From Pediococcus cellicola (GTDB lineage: Bacteria; Bacillota; Bacilli; Lactobacillales; Lactobacillaceae), in assembly GCF_001438655.1 (NCBI RefSeq), contig NZ_JQBR01000011.1:1-63949 (forward strand): a stretch of 63,949 nt of DNA. The letters run 5' to 3'. Below are positions 34,959 through 46,500 of this stretch, in pieces. The notes under the pieces were generated by a model. It was given only the letters and a program-made list of their open reading frames with translations, did not search any database and was not told the DNA's origin. The position numbers and the translations under genes are program-made. The first letter of the stretch is position 1. Each line of letters begins with the position of its first letter.

Positions 34959-35002
34959 AAAACGCCCACAATTATCCCATCAGGATATCTGCACAGCGTT
35001 TT
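34959..35002. terminator. Weak terminator-like hairpin
   Basis: AAAACGC at 34959-34965 pairs with GCGTTTT at 34996-35002 across a long loop, with A-rich and T-containing flanks. It could end the minus-strand acetyltransferase transcript poorly or a plus-strand small RNA. Confidence 0.4.
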
Positions 35003-35051
35003 AAACTTATACAAATACTAATGAATTCGCTCGCTTTTTCGTTGATTGAAT

Positions 35052-35627
35052 TTAGTTTTTGATCACATCCCCATTTGCGTCAAGATGATGAATAATCCGT
35101 GCTGGATTACCCACAATCACAACATCATCTGGAAAAGATTTGGTGACGACAGATCCTGCACCAACAACGACACGGTTTCCTAAAGTGACGCCAGGAAGGA
35201 CTGTGACACGGCCACCCATCCAAACGCTGTTCCCAATTGTAATTGGGGCGCCCATTTCGACATCAGCATCGCGCCGTTTGGCGTCTAAGGGATGCACAGG
35301 TGTATACAGGCCAACGTTAGGACCAAAGTAGCAGTGACTGCCAATTGTAATTGGGCAAGTGTCCAACATGGTAATGTCATAATTGCCATAGAAGTGGTCA
35401 CCAATGCGAATGTTAAAGCCGTAGTCGAATTTAAAACTACTCTCTACAAAAAAATGGTCACCTGTTTCAGCAAGCAAGCTTTGGAAACGATGATTTCGAT
35501 TGTCATTATCAGTAATCTGGTTAATCTCTTGCAGTTGTTGCCGAATAAACTTTCGTCGTGCAATCAATTCAGCATCAAACTCCTGGTAAGATTCGCCAGC
35601 GGTCATTTTTTCTCTTTCAGTTTTCAT
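35052..35627 (-). CDS. Sugar O-acetyltransferase, maltose acetyltransferase (Maa/NodL) family
   Basis: 191 residues. An N-terminal helical maltose-acetyltransferase domain (MTAGESYQEFDAELIARR) is followed by left-handed beta-helix hexapeptide repeats. DYGFNIRIGDHFYGNYDITMLD, NVGLYTPVHP with the likely catalytic His, and WMGGRVTVLPG form the CoA and sugar binding regions. Members acetylate maltose, glucose or galactosides with acetyl-CoA, a detoxification-like role. The ATG at 35627 has no clear ribosome binding site; an ATG at 35606 is an alternative. Confidence 0.88.
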   Translation of the reverse strand: MKTEREKMTAGESYQEFDAELIARRKFIRQQLQEINQITDNDNRNHRFQSLLAETGDHFFVESSFKFDYGFNIRIGDHFYGNYDITMLDTCPITIGSHCYFGPNVGLYTPVHPLDAKRRDADVEMGAPITIGNSVWMGGRVTVLPGVTLGNRVVVGAGSVVTKSFPDDVVIVGNPARIIHHLDANGDVIKN

Positions 35628-35658
35628 AGTACTAGCGTACCACGTTTAGCCAAATTTG

Positions 35659-36729
35659 TTAAAAGTGGGTAAAACCAATGATAATTTGAAAGGCGGATTG
35701 GAGAGCTTTTTGGCCCATTTCCTTTGCAAGTGGCGCAAAAGAAGTACTTTGCAAGCGAAATTCTTTAGTGACTTGTTGCCAGTGTTTTAAAAGATCGTTT
35801 ACAGAAATTGCGTTTGTTTGATTTAAAATTTCCCAAAAGGTGTTTACAAATCGATGGGCATCGCCTTGTGTCTGCTGCTGTAGCCATTTTGGAAGCGTTG
35901 TGGACAAAAAAGTATCGCCTAAACGCACATCTCCCAAAATAACCGGCTGATCATCATGCAATTGCCAGCTATAAATATCGTGTTGCCAAATACCACTGGT
36001 CGTACTGTTGACAACGTGGACAGGAGTGGCGAATTTGGAGCCAATCGTAAAGAAAGGTAATTGTGGCACGAAAGTTTGAAAATGTGTTTTAAATTGGGTA
36101 GCAGATAAGTGGTCTTCAAAGATTTGGGGACCATCAAAATTGATGACTTGTGTGATTTGGCGTTTAAGGGTGCCATCAGCATGACTTGCCGCGTAGATGG
36201 CCATACTGCCACCTTTGGAAAAGCCAATGATTTGAAGTGTGTCGCTTGCAATAGCGGCAACTTGCGCCAAATAGGACTGGCTAAAAGTCTGCCAATCAGA
36301 AAGAATTGGGTTATAAAGTATTTTTAGGTCAGACTGCCAGCCGAGTTTAGTTCCATCCGCACCACGAAAAACGACGGCTTTGGTATGTGGTTCAATTTGG
36401 ACGGTGAGTCCGCCACATTGACGTTCCAAATCATTTAATGAATGGATTTGAAAGCCGGAAAGCAAAACTTTTTGGTAGCGAAAGGTTTTACTTAACTTCT
36501 CAATTAATAAGCGATCATTGGGAAGCAAGAGGTGCTCGGCAGTAGTCGCTAACTTCTTCGAAAGCTGTTGCATGGCATTGGGTAAAGAAATAGTTTCTGT
36601 GGGATCGCTTGAAACAATACCATTCAAGGGCAAGAATGGCAGTCGCGAAAAAACGAGTTGGTCAGCAGTTGTTAAAGTTGAGGTGACAGGCCGATTATAG
36701 TTATCTAAATAAGTTAACAGATCAGGCAT
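35659..36729 (-). CDS. DUF2974 (Mbeg1-like) alpha/beta hydrolase
   Basis: 356 residues. The N-terminus MPDLLTYLDNY and TTADQLVFSRLPFLP are typical of DUF2974/Mbeg1-like proteins. VFRGADGTKLGWQSDLK and the nucleophile elbow IIGFSKGGSMAIYAA (Ser about residue 170) show an alpha/beta hydrolase fold. Members are predicted lipases of unknown substrate; no signal peptide is present. It lies 31 bases upstream of the acetyltransferase on the same strand, so the two may be co-transcribed. Confidence 0.85.
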   Translation of the reverse strand: MPDLLTYLDNYNRPVTSTLTTADQLVFSRLPFLPLNGIVSSDPTETISLPNAMQQLSKKLATTAEHLLLPNDRLLIEKLSKTFRYQKVLLSGFQIHSLNDLERQCGGLTVQIEPHTKAVVFRGADGTKLGWQSDLKILYNPILSDWQTFSQSYLAQVAAIASDTLQIIGFSKGGSMAIYAASHADGTLKRQITQVINFDGPQIFEDHLSATQFKTHFQTFVPQLPFFTIGSKFATPVHVVNSTTSGIWQHDIYSWQLHDDQPVILGDVRLGDTFLSTTLPKWLQQQTQGDAHRFVNTFWEILNQTNAISVNDLLKHWQQVTKEFRLQSTSFAPLAKEMGQKALQSAFQIIIGFTHF

Positions 36730-36801
36730 TTTGATATCTCCGTCGAAAAAATTTTTCGTTTCCTACATTAAAAACTACCATTGCAACGGCAACGAGTCAA
36801 T

Positions 36802-36829
36802 TTGCAAAATTAAAAAGAACTAGTATGAT
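36802..36829 (+). promoter_or_regulatory. Candidate promoter of the VIT gene pair
   Basis: TTGCAA at 36802, a 16-base spacer and TATGAT at 36824. Transcription would start near 36836, just before the PerR/Fur-type box. Confidence 0.55.
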
Positions 36830-36843
36830 AAAAGTGAACTTGG

Positions 36844-36858
36844 TTAGAATCATTCTAA
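36844..36858 (+). promoter_or_regulatory. PerR/Fur-type operator
   Basis: The 15-base perfect palindrome TTAGAATCATTCTAA (7-1-7) fits the Fur-superfamily consensus TTAnAATnATTnTAA and is closest to PerR boxes. It lies just downstream of the probable transcription start and upstream of the ribosome binding site, where binding would block transcription. Confidence 0.72.
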
Positions 36859-36875
36859 TGAGAGGGAGTGTTTAT

Positions 36876-37574
36876 ATGGAGATTCACAAAAAACAGCGAA
36901 GATTTTCGCCTTCTCTGGCGCAAAAAATAAACGTCATGCGAGCCAGTGTGATGGGAGCAAACGACGGTATTTTGTCGGTGGCTGGTATTGTGATTGGTGT
37001 GGCTGGTGCGACAACCGATAGTTTTTCTATATTCATTTCGGGAATCGCGGGAATGATTGCGGGAACAGTTTCGATGGCAATGGGGGAATATGTGTCGGTG
37101 AATACGCAAAAAGACGCACAGCAGCATACCGTTGAAATTGAGAAACGTGCCTTAGCTAATCATTATGAAGAAGAGTTTGCTAGTGTGAAACAAAAGTTTT
37201 TGGATTCAGGCATTTCAGAGAGCCTGGCACAAAAAGCTACTGATGAAATGATGACCCAAGATGGTTTAACGACCGTGGTGCGCGAAAAGTATGGCATTAA
37301 TATTCATGATTATACGAATCCTTATTATGCCGCTTTGGCTTCGATGATTTCTTTTCCAACCGGCTCACTACTACCTTTGTTAGCGATCAGTTTTATGCCT
37401 ACAGCTTATAAAATTCCACTCACTATTCTTACTGTAGCATTCGCGTTAGCAGTGACAGGATATTTAGCGGCGGCCTTAGGTAAGGCGATTCGGCGTAAAG
37501 GTGTCCTTCGCAATGTGGTGTCCGGACTAATCACAATGTTGGTTACTTACTTCATTGGAAGCTTGTTTGCGTAA
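36876..37574 (+). CDS. VIT1/CCC1-family Fe2+/Mn2+ transporter
   Basis: 232 residues from the ATG at 36876, preceded by GAGAGGGAG; the frame extends to 36825 across the operator and is not used. VMGANDGILSVAGIVIGVAGA in the first helix, the conserved AMGEYVSVNTQKD region, a cytoplasmic Glu-rich metal-binding segment (about residues 80-150) and three C-terminal helices define the VIT family, which removes Fe2+ or Mn2+ from the cytosol by H+ antiport. A PerR/Fur-type box precedes it and a second VIT gene follows 17 bases later. Confidence 0.9.
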   Translation: MEIHKKQRRFSPSLAQKINVMRASVMGANDGILSVAGIVIGVAGATTDSFSIFISGIAGMIAGTVSMAMGEYVSVNTQKDAQQHTVEIEKRALANHYEEEFASVKQKFLDSGISESLAQKATDEMMTQDGLTTVVREKYGINIHDYTNPYYAALASMISFPTGSLLPLLAISFMPTAYKIPLTILTVAFALAVTGYLAAALGKAIRRKGVLRNVVSGLITMLVTYFIGSLFA

Positions 37575-37591
37575 ACTGAGGGGATGAGAAT

Positions 37592-38278
37592 TTGACGCAA
37601 AAAAAGAATAAAAATATGGATAATTGGCTTAACACTTTGCGTGCCGGTGTATTAGGCGCTAATGATGGAATTTTGACTGTGGTTGGTGTGTTATTCAGTG
37701 TGGCAGCAGCCACCACCAATTCATTTACAATCTTCATTGCTGGCTTATCTGATTTGTTAGCTTGTGCGTTTTCAATGTCAGCTGGGGAGTTCGCTTCAGT
37801 AAGTTCGCAACGCGATACAGAAAAAGCGGTTGTAGGTCAAGAACGACTATTATTAAACACCAAGTTTGCGGATGAAAAGGATCATGTGGTGAAGTTTTAC
37901 GAAGCAAAGGGCGTTCATCAGCAAACAGCCCAAGCCATTGCGGATGAGCTGCTGGCACAAAAAGATCGTGCTTTAGCTACAGTTGTGAGTGTGAAATATG
38001 ATATGAACTTGAAAAGTTATTTGAATCCGTGGCAAGCGGCTTTATCTTCATTAGTTTCGGCTGCTTCAGGAGGCATTTTTCCACTTTTGGCAATGACGTT
38101 TGCACCGGCAGGCATGCAATTATTGGCAACAATTTTAGCTGTTTTAGTGGCAGTTGCACTGACTGGATATATGAGCGCCAGACTAGGAAATGGATTACCT
38201 AAAAAAGCAATGATACGTAACATTATTGTGGGGATCATTACTATGTTTATCCACTACTATGTGGGCAAGTTATTTTAG
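37592..38278 (+). CDS. Second VIT1/CCC1-family Fe2+/Mn2+ transporter
   Basis: 228 residues from a TTG at 37592, chosen because GAGGGG at 37578-37583 lies eight bases upstream while the first ATG at 37616 is too far away. GVLGANDGILTVVGVLFSVAAA, MSAGEFASVSSQRD, the charged middle segment and three final helices repeat the pattern of the preceding gene, so this is a tandem paralogue. The two may form a heteromer, since VIT proteins are dimers, or differ in metal preference. Confidence 0.9.
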   Translation: MTQKKNKNMDNWLNTLRAGVLGANDGILTVVGVLFSVAAATTNSFTIFIAGLSDLLACAFSMSAGEFASVSSQRDTEKAVVGQERLLLNTKFADEKDHVVKFYEAKGVHQQTAQAIADELLAQKDRALATVVSVKYDMNLKSYLNPWQAALSSLVSAASGGIFPLLAMTFAPAGMQLLATILAVLVAVALTGYMSARLGNGLPKKAMIRNIIVGIITMFIHYYVGKLF

Positions 38279-38485
38279 ATTTGAAACAAATTAAGGCTGG
38301 ACTGTAGATAAAAAAGCAATCTTAGTTTCGAGTTTAATTACCATGTCTTAACGATACATGGTGTGTAAACTGGGAATTGTGATGTTGGCTGTTCTGGTCG
38401 ATTGTGAAATCTTAATCGTAGAAAAGTAGAGGGAAAAAGCGTCATCCTTTTTATCCGACGGCGACTGCTAAAGTTTGAAAACGGT

Positions 38486-38517
38486 GAGAGACTGGGGGAT
38501 CCCAGCCTCTCTTTTTT
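38486..38517 (+). terminator. Terminator of the VIT transcript
   Basis: A GC-rich stem (GAGACTGGG with CCCAGCCTC, one mismatch) around a GGAT loop, followed by CTTTTTTG. It lies 200 bases after the second VIT gene. Confidence 0.7.
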
Positions 38518-38673
38518 GCGGCAAAAAATTTACGTTTCAAACAACGGTGTTCTGGTGTTTAGACATTTTTTATTGAGTGTCTTCACTTGTCTAAGAAAAG
38601 ACGATACCTAACTCAAGTTAAGACTATGAATAAATGGCTAAACGTAGCTCAAAATATATTCAAATATAAATCC

Positions 38674-38702
38674 TTGCTTCTTTACCTAATTGCTTGTACA
38701 AT
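38674..38702 (+). promoter_or_regulatory. Promoter of pyruvate oxidase
   Basis: TTGCTT at 38674, a 17-base spacer and TACAAT at 38697. The leader is about 55 bases and ends with AAGGAG before the ATG. Confidence 0.6.
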
Positions 38703-38766
38703 GTATTCAACTACTTACGAAAAGTAAGCAATACAACTTAAAAATTAATTCAAGGAGTATACAAAC

Positions 38767-40509
38767 ATGACAAAAATGAAAGCAGGACAAGCCTTAGCAA
38801 AAGTTTTAGAGAGCTGGCAAATTGACCATCTTTATGGCATTACCGCTGACTCCATCAATAACACCGTTGATGGCTTGTACCAAGAAAAAGACAAAATCAA
38901 ATACATTCAAGTTCGTCACGAAGAAGTAGGGTCCCTTGCTGCTGCCGCTGACGCCAAACTTACCGGCAAAATTGGTGTGAGCTTTGGTTCAGCTGGCCCT
39001 GGTGCCACCCACCTGTTCAATGGGTTGTATGATGCCAAGATGGATCACACACCTGTCTTAGCCATTGTGGGGCAGTCCGCGACGGGCGTCATGAATACTT
39101 CCTTTTTCCAAGAAATGAACCAAGATCCCATGTTTGTAGATGTGGCTGTTTTCCATGAACAAGTGGTGAGTGCACAACAAATTCCTTACGTTGTGGATCA
39201 AGCGATTCGCGCCGCATACGCAAATCGAGGACCAGCTGTTGTGATCATTCCTGATGATTTGTCTGGTCAAGAAATTGATTTTACAGAATTCAAGACGGCA
39301 CCAATCTATAAAGAACAAATGCACACTAAGTTTGATGAAGCTACGATTGATCGCGTTGTTAAAGCTATTCAAAACGCAAAGCATCCTATCATCTGGGCTG
39401 GTGACGGGCTGAAGGGTGCCAAAAAAGAACTTGTGGCAGTGTCTGAAAAATTCAGTTTGCCGGTTCTTTCCACAGTTCCTGCGACGGGCGTGATGCCAAC
39501 CGATCATCCTAACTTTATGGGATCTCGTGGTCGTTTAGGTACGAAGCCAGGATTTGAAGTCTCTCAAATGGCTGATTTGGTACTTTCTGTCGGCACAAAC
39601 TACCCGTTCCTACGTTTCTTACCAGAAGGCGTAAAGATTATTCAAGTGAACAATAATGCCGCTGACATTGGTAAACAACGGGACGTGGATCTAGCTATTT
39701 TAGGTGATGGTAAAGATTTCTTGAATGAGTTGTTACAACGAGATGTGACGATTGCGCCAACCAAGTTTTTGAAGGCGGCTCGTTTGGACAAGCAGAATTG
39801 GGATAAGTGGCTTGATAAGCTTGCAAGCGATGATTCGGAAGGCTTACCTGCAGAAGCGGTCATGAAGACCATTAAAGCGCACGCTACTGACAACACAATT
39901 TTTGCAGCGGATGTGGGTAATAATACTGAATGGGCTGTTCGTCAATTACCGTTCAATAAAGGCCAAAAATTCACGCTTTCGTCTTGGTTTGCCACAATGG
40001 GCTATGGGTTGCCAGCTGGTATGGCAGGTAAGTTAAGCTATCCAGATCGACAAGTAGTCAACGTTTCTGGTGATGGTGGCTTTGCAATGGTTATGCAAGA
40101 TTTGTTGACCGAGGTTAAGTATCAATTACCAGTAGTCAATGTGGTGTTGGAAAACAAAGTGTTTGGGTTTATTCAACATGAAAAGATTGCGGCAAACCAG
40201 GCACCTTATGGCATTGATTTGCAAGGGGCAAATTGGGCTGGTATTGCAGAAAATATGGGTGCCATCGGACTGACAGTCACAGACCAAAAATCTTTAGATG
40301 ATGCGTTCGATAAGATTGACGCGTTACAAAAGAGTGGAAATACCAAGCCGATCGTGGTGGACGCCAAGATTAAAAATGTAGATCCAATTGACACTTCATT
40401 TATTCCAATGGATCCTGAACAATTTGATCAAGCAACCATTGATAATTATAAGAAGACTTATAATGTGTTTGGACAACCCGCATTGTCTGAAATTTTGAAA
40501 GATATGTAA
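38767..40509 (+). CDS. pox: Pyruvate oxidase (thiamine diphosphate and FAD dependent)
   Basis: 580 residues. It has the three-domain TPP enzyme layout: an N-terminal Pyr domain with the catalytic Glu in VRHEEVGSLAA, a central FAD domain, and a C-terminal PP domain with GDGGFAMVMQDLLTEVKYQLPVVNVV as the Mg-TPP motif. High similarity to lactobacillal PoxB/SpxB in the segments I recall separates it from acetolactate synthase. It converts pyruvate, phosphate and O2 to acetyl phosphate, CO2 and H2O2 in the cytoplasm. Its location beside a PerR/Fur-boxed metal transporter pair and a DNA repair pair fits an aerobic, peroxide-producing lifestyle. Confidence 0.93.
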   Translation: MTKMKAGQALAKVLESWQIDHLYGITADSINNTVDGLYQEKDKIKYIQVRHEEVGSLAAAADAKLTGKIGVSFGSAGPGATHLFNGLYDAKMDHTPVLAIVGQSATGVMNTSFFQEMNQDPMFVDVAVFHEQVVSAQQIPYVVDQAIRAAYANRGPAVVIIPDDLSGQEIDFTEFKTAPIYKEQMHTKFDEATIDRVVKAIQNAKHPIIWAGDGLKGAKKELVAVSEKFSLPVLSTVPATGVMPTDHPNFMGSRGRLGTKPGFEVSQMADLVLSVGTNYPFLRFLPEGVKIIQVNNNAADIGKQRDVDLAILGDGKDFLNELLQRDVTIAPTKFLKAARLDKQNWDKWLDKLASDDSEGLPAEAVMKTIKAHATDNTIFAADVGNNTEWAVRQLPFNKGQKFTLSSWFATMGYGLPAGMAGKLSYPDRQVVNVSGDGGFAMVMQDLLTEVKYQLPVVNVVLENKVFGFIQHEKIAANQAPYGIDLQGANWAGIAENMGAIGLTVTDQKSLDDAFDKIDALQKSGNTKPIVVDAKIKNVDPIDTSFIPMDPEQFDQATIDNYKKTYNVFGQPALSEILKDM

Positions 40510-40526
40510 AAATAACGAATCTCTAG

Positions 40527-40556
40527 CCTGTGGAAAAATTTCCGCAGGTTTTTTTA
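40527..40556 (+). terminator. Terminator of pyruvate oxidase
   Basis: CCTGTGGAAA at 40527-40536 faces TTTCCGCAGG at 40539-40548, followed by a run of T residues. Confidence 0.85.
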
Positions 40557-40584
40557 TGTCTTTGTTAAAGCTCAGGATATTCTT

Positions 40585-40613
40585 TTCAGAAGCTATGTTC
40601 AAAATGGTATAAT
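40585..40613 (+). promoter_or_regulatory. Candidate promoter of the exonuclease III gene
   Basis: TTCAGA at 40585, a 17-base spacer and a perfect TATAAT at 40608. The leader before the ATG at 40660 is about 40 bases. Confidence 0.55.
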
Positions 40614-40659
40614 TCTAAGCATAGACCGATATTCGAAGTAAAGAAGGTTGTAGATAAAA

Positions 40660-41418
40660 ATGAAACTAATTTCTTGGAACGTAAATGGCATTAGAGCGGC
40701 GGTCACACATGACTTCATGCACACTTTTGAAGCCTTAGACGCCGATATCTTTTGTATTCAAGAAACCAAAATGCAAGAAGGACAACTCACGTTAGATTTG
40801 CCAGGGTATTATCAGTATTGGAATTATGCAGATCGGAAGGGTTATTCCGGGACGGCCATCTTTACAAAAAAAGAACCACTTAATGTGAAATATGGCATGG
40901 GCATTGACGCGCATGACCATGAAGGACGTCTAATTACATTAGAGTACCCAGACTTTTATATGGTGACGAGTTATACACCTAATTCTCAAGCCAAGTTAAA
41001 ACGCCTTGACTATCGTATGACCTGGGATGACGATTTTAGAAACTATGTAGATCACTTGTCGGAAAATAAACCCGTTATTTTTTGTGGGGACCTCAACGTG
41101 GCCCATCAACCAATTGATTTAAAAAATGATAAAACCAATCATCACAATGCTGGCTTTACAGATGAAGAACGCGAAAAATTTACGGAGTTGCTTAACAGTG
41201 GCTTCACAGACACGTTCCGTTATTTTTATCCTGATAAAGCGGATGTCTATTCCTGGTGGAGTTATCGGTTCCATGCTCGAGACAACAATGCAGGGTGGCG
41301 GATTGACTACTTTGTGACATCTAATGACTTAAAAACGAAGTTGCAAGATGCTAAAATTCATAATGAAGTTTTTGGTTCAGATCATTGTCCAGTTGAACTA
41401 GATATTGATTTGGCATAG
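40660..41418 (+). CDS. exoA: Exonuclease III / AP endonuclease (ExoA)
   Basis: 252 residues of the EEP nuclease fold. SWNVNGIRAA, IFCIQETKM (metal Glu), GDLNVAH (Asp and Asn), YSWWSYRFHARDNNAGWRIDYF and the final SDHCPVELDI (Asp-His pair) are all present. It nicks abasic sites and trims 3' ends in base-excision repair. The DNA ligase gene follows 21 bases later, so both probably share a transcript. Confidence 0.93.
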   Translation: MKLISWNVNGIRAAVTHDFMHTFEALDADIFCIQETKMQEGQLTLDLPGYYQYWNYADRKGYSGTAIFTKKEPLNVKYGMGIDAHDHEGRLITLEYPDFYMVTSYTPNSQAKLKRLDYRMTWDDDFRNYVDHLSENKPVIFCGDLNVAHQPIDLKNDKTNHHNAGFTDEEREKFTELLNSGFTDTFRYFYPDKADVYSWWSYRFHARDNNAGWRIDYFVTSNDLKTKLQDAKIHNEVFGSDHCPVELDIDLA

Positions 41419-43470
<2,052 letters not shown>

Positions 43471-43539
43471 GTAAAGTGATAAATTGATTGGGTTAAGATA
43501 ATGTTGATTTTATAGGATTGTTTGAAAGGTTGTTTAAAA

Positions 43540-46500
43540 ATGACGAAACCAATTTTACTTAGTGTTGTGGTTGCTTGTTATAATGTGGCTGACTACTTAG
43601 AAGAATGCCTTGATTCTTTAGCTAAGCAAACGTATAAAAAAATAGAAGTAATCTTGATTGATGATTGTTCCACGGATGGCGGTCGCACAGCTACATTGGT
43701 TGATTCTTATGGGAAAAAATATGCTAATTTTCACAGTTATCATAATGAACATAATCTGGGTCTAAGTGATACTCGAAACCGAGGCATAAACTTAGCAAAT
43801 GGAGACTATATTGCCTTTGCTGACGGGGACGATATTATTCCAGAAGATGCTTATTTAAAATTAGTTAGTTCTGTCTCCCAAAAGCAAGCACAAGTGGTAA
43901 CTGGGTTTGTCAGACGATTCGATAAGAACCGTGACAAGCCTTCATATTTACATAAATTTGCTATTTCGGACACAGTTTTAGGCACAACTTTAGAACGTAA
44001 TCCAGAACTTGTTTATGATTCTACCAGTTGGAATAAAATTTATAATTTAGAAATGGTCAGACGTCATCAATTGCGTTTCCCAGCCAACATGCTTTATGAA
44101 GACATTCCATTTGTTATGCGGGCTTTTACGATTGCAAGTAAAGAGAGTAGCATTAACGTTTTGTCTGACGTCGTTTACCGATGGCGTTGGCGAGATGGAG
44201 ATAGCAAATCCATTACCCAAGTTAAAAATGCGATGAAACCATATGGTGATCGGCTTAAGATCTTAAATATGGTTCGTCAAAACTTTATTCACGATAAAGT
44301 TAGTAACAAAATTTTGCAAACATTTTATGTGAAAGTGTTGACGATTGATATTCCACTTTTTATGGACGATATTGCCGACGCAGACGATGATTTTATTTTA
44401 GATTTTCAGCGAGCTACTTATCTTTTTTTACGAGATTGGGAATTACTTGATAGTAAGTTGTATGAGCGGCTTTCTATTAAAATGCAGTCACAATATAAGG
44501 CACTTTTAAGTGGTGATTTTGCTGAATTAAAAAAGTATTCATATTCAGGATATAAAGGCAATTTCACCAAGCGAATTATTCATCATTTTTTGGGGACATC
44601 TTCAAAAAACGTCATGAATAGCGTTGGCGTCACTAATCAGATCACTGCCGTTAAGGCTGTCAATTTGCCAACTAAATTAGGAAGGAAAAACCAAATCTTG
44701 ATTGAAGGTTATCTTCAACCAAACACTTTTAAACTACACCGAATTTGGGGGACGTCTGCTAATCTAAATGAACAGTTAAGCGCACATTTGCTTAATATTG
44801 ATAATCAGAAAAAATTTGCGGTCAAAGCTATTCGTGAGAGTGCTTTATTTAATGTCCGTTTACATGGTCAATTAGGGCCTTACGCACGTTATCAGGCTTC
44901 ATTCGATTCAGATGAAGCACTTGAAGCATTAGGAGCCGGGACCTGGAAGTTGGAACTTGTCATTAAACATTCGGGACAGGTACTCACTTCATACGCCGGT
45001 CAACCAGTAGCAGGTAGTGCCCGGATGCACACGGTCTCCAATCCTAAACTGCAATTAAGTCTTATTCAAAAGTACAATAATCAATGGGAATTAACGTTTA
45101 CCGCAAATAAAACCCTTGACGTGAAAACCACGCATGAAGTGAATGATGAAAATAGCTTGATAGATATAGCTACTGATAAAACGAGTCTGGAATTAACGTT
45201 TAAGGTTCGATCAGGCTTGAATCAGCCATTGTTACGTTTCAATAAGCAGCAGGTGGGATCTGTTGTAAAACATGAGAAACAAGAATTTGTATTTCGAATT
45301 AGTATGGACGACCTTGAAAAAATGAAAGGTTCAATGACCCAGCTTGAAGTGATTGACGCTGAAACTAACGTGGCCGAAAGTTATGCATTTAACCGTTCGA
45401 AAAAATTTGAAATATTTCATATGAGTGATGCGGATGTTTTTGTATCATATTTAGGTACTTATGGTATTTGGTTGATGAAAGAAGTCCCTATTTTGCCATT
45501 GAAGACTGCCAGTTGGGATGTAGCTGGTGAAAGTAGTGCTTTGGATTTGAAGGTGGCGCTACCCAGTGATTGGCCAGATACTGAGATTGAGGGATTAGGG
45601 TCTGTTGAGCTATTAGCAACTAATAAAAAAAATCGGTACCTTTCAATTGGTAAAGTTTCGGCTGATGGACGTGACTTACAGGCGAAAATTCCTCTCATTA
45701 TGAATAAGCAATTAAAGGTTTTGTCGGGAAATTACCGTATTTACTTAGTGTTGCCTGGGAAGAAACAAATTAGAGTGAGAGTATTTGATCCCAATCATGT
45801 TGCGGTATCAATTGCCGAGCATGACAATCAATTCGGCGAGTTTACTTTAACCGAAAATAACGATGGTTTTGCTAATTTATCTGTAAAACAGCGAGTTTTC
45901 TGGTTGGACAAAACGAAATTACGTAGGGGAATTAGCTACTCAATTTTGTATCCTTTGATGCGCATGCTACCTTTGAATAAGAAAATGGTGGTTTTTGAAA
46001 GCTACTGGGGCGATTACTTTAATGGTAGTCCTAAAGCCATGTATGATTATTTGAGGACACATCATCCTGAATTGAAGTTTGTTTGGATTTTTACGAATGA
46101 TCAAATTCAAACAGATGGTCAAACTAAAGTTGCCAAACGTTTAGGATTCAAGTACTGGTATTATTTGGCTCGCGCAAAGTATCTTGTGCAAAACACCAAT
46201 TTTCCAAACCAATATTCAAAACGTGCGGGACAAATTGAAGTTGAAACGTTACACGGAACGTTTATGAAGACAATGGGATTTGATGAACCTCATTTTAAGA
46301 ATGGTAGTGCCCGTATACAAAAAAACTTTGCGATACGTAATAATAGGTGGGACCTGCTAACGGTGCCTTCTCAATATATGGCAGATACTGCAACCAGAGC
46401 TTTTGACTACCAACATGAGGTAGTGAAGTCTGGTTTTCCACGCAATGATGCTTTGTATCAACATAATACTAAGGATTATATTCAGAATGTTAAACAACGA

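Larger units (their letters stand above)
34633..35051. other. Structured intergenic region upstream of the BCCT gene
   Basis: About 420 bases with no supported ORF. It contains a 13-bp perfect inverted repeat (34677-34689 with 34735-34747) enclosing a smaller one, a block of mutually exclusive stems at 34786-34910, and a weak terminator at 34959-35002. It is either a long leader of the BCCT transcript or carries a small RNA. Confidence 0.5.
38279..38766. other. Intergenic region before pyruvate oxidase
   Basis: About 490 bases. It contains a terminator at 38486-38517 and the promoter of the oxidase at 38674-38702. A short hairpin (CTTAC at 38714-38718 with GTAAG at 38724-38728) lies in the leader. 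No catabolite-response element was recognised, and no ORF is supported. Confidence 0.6.
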
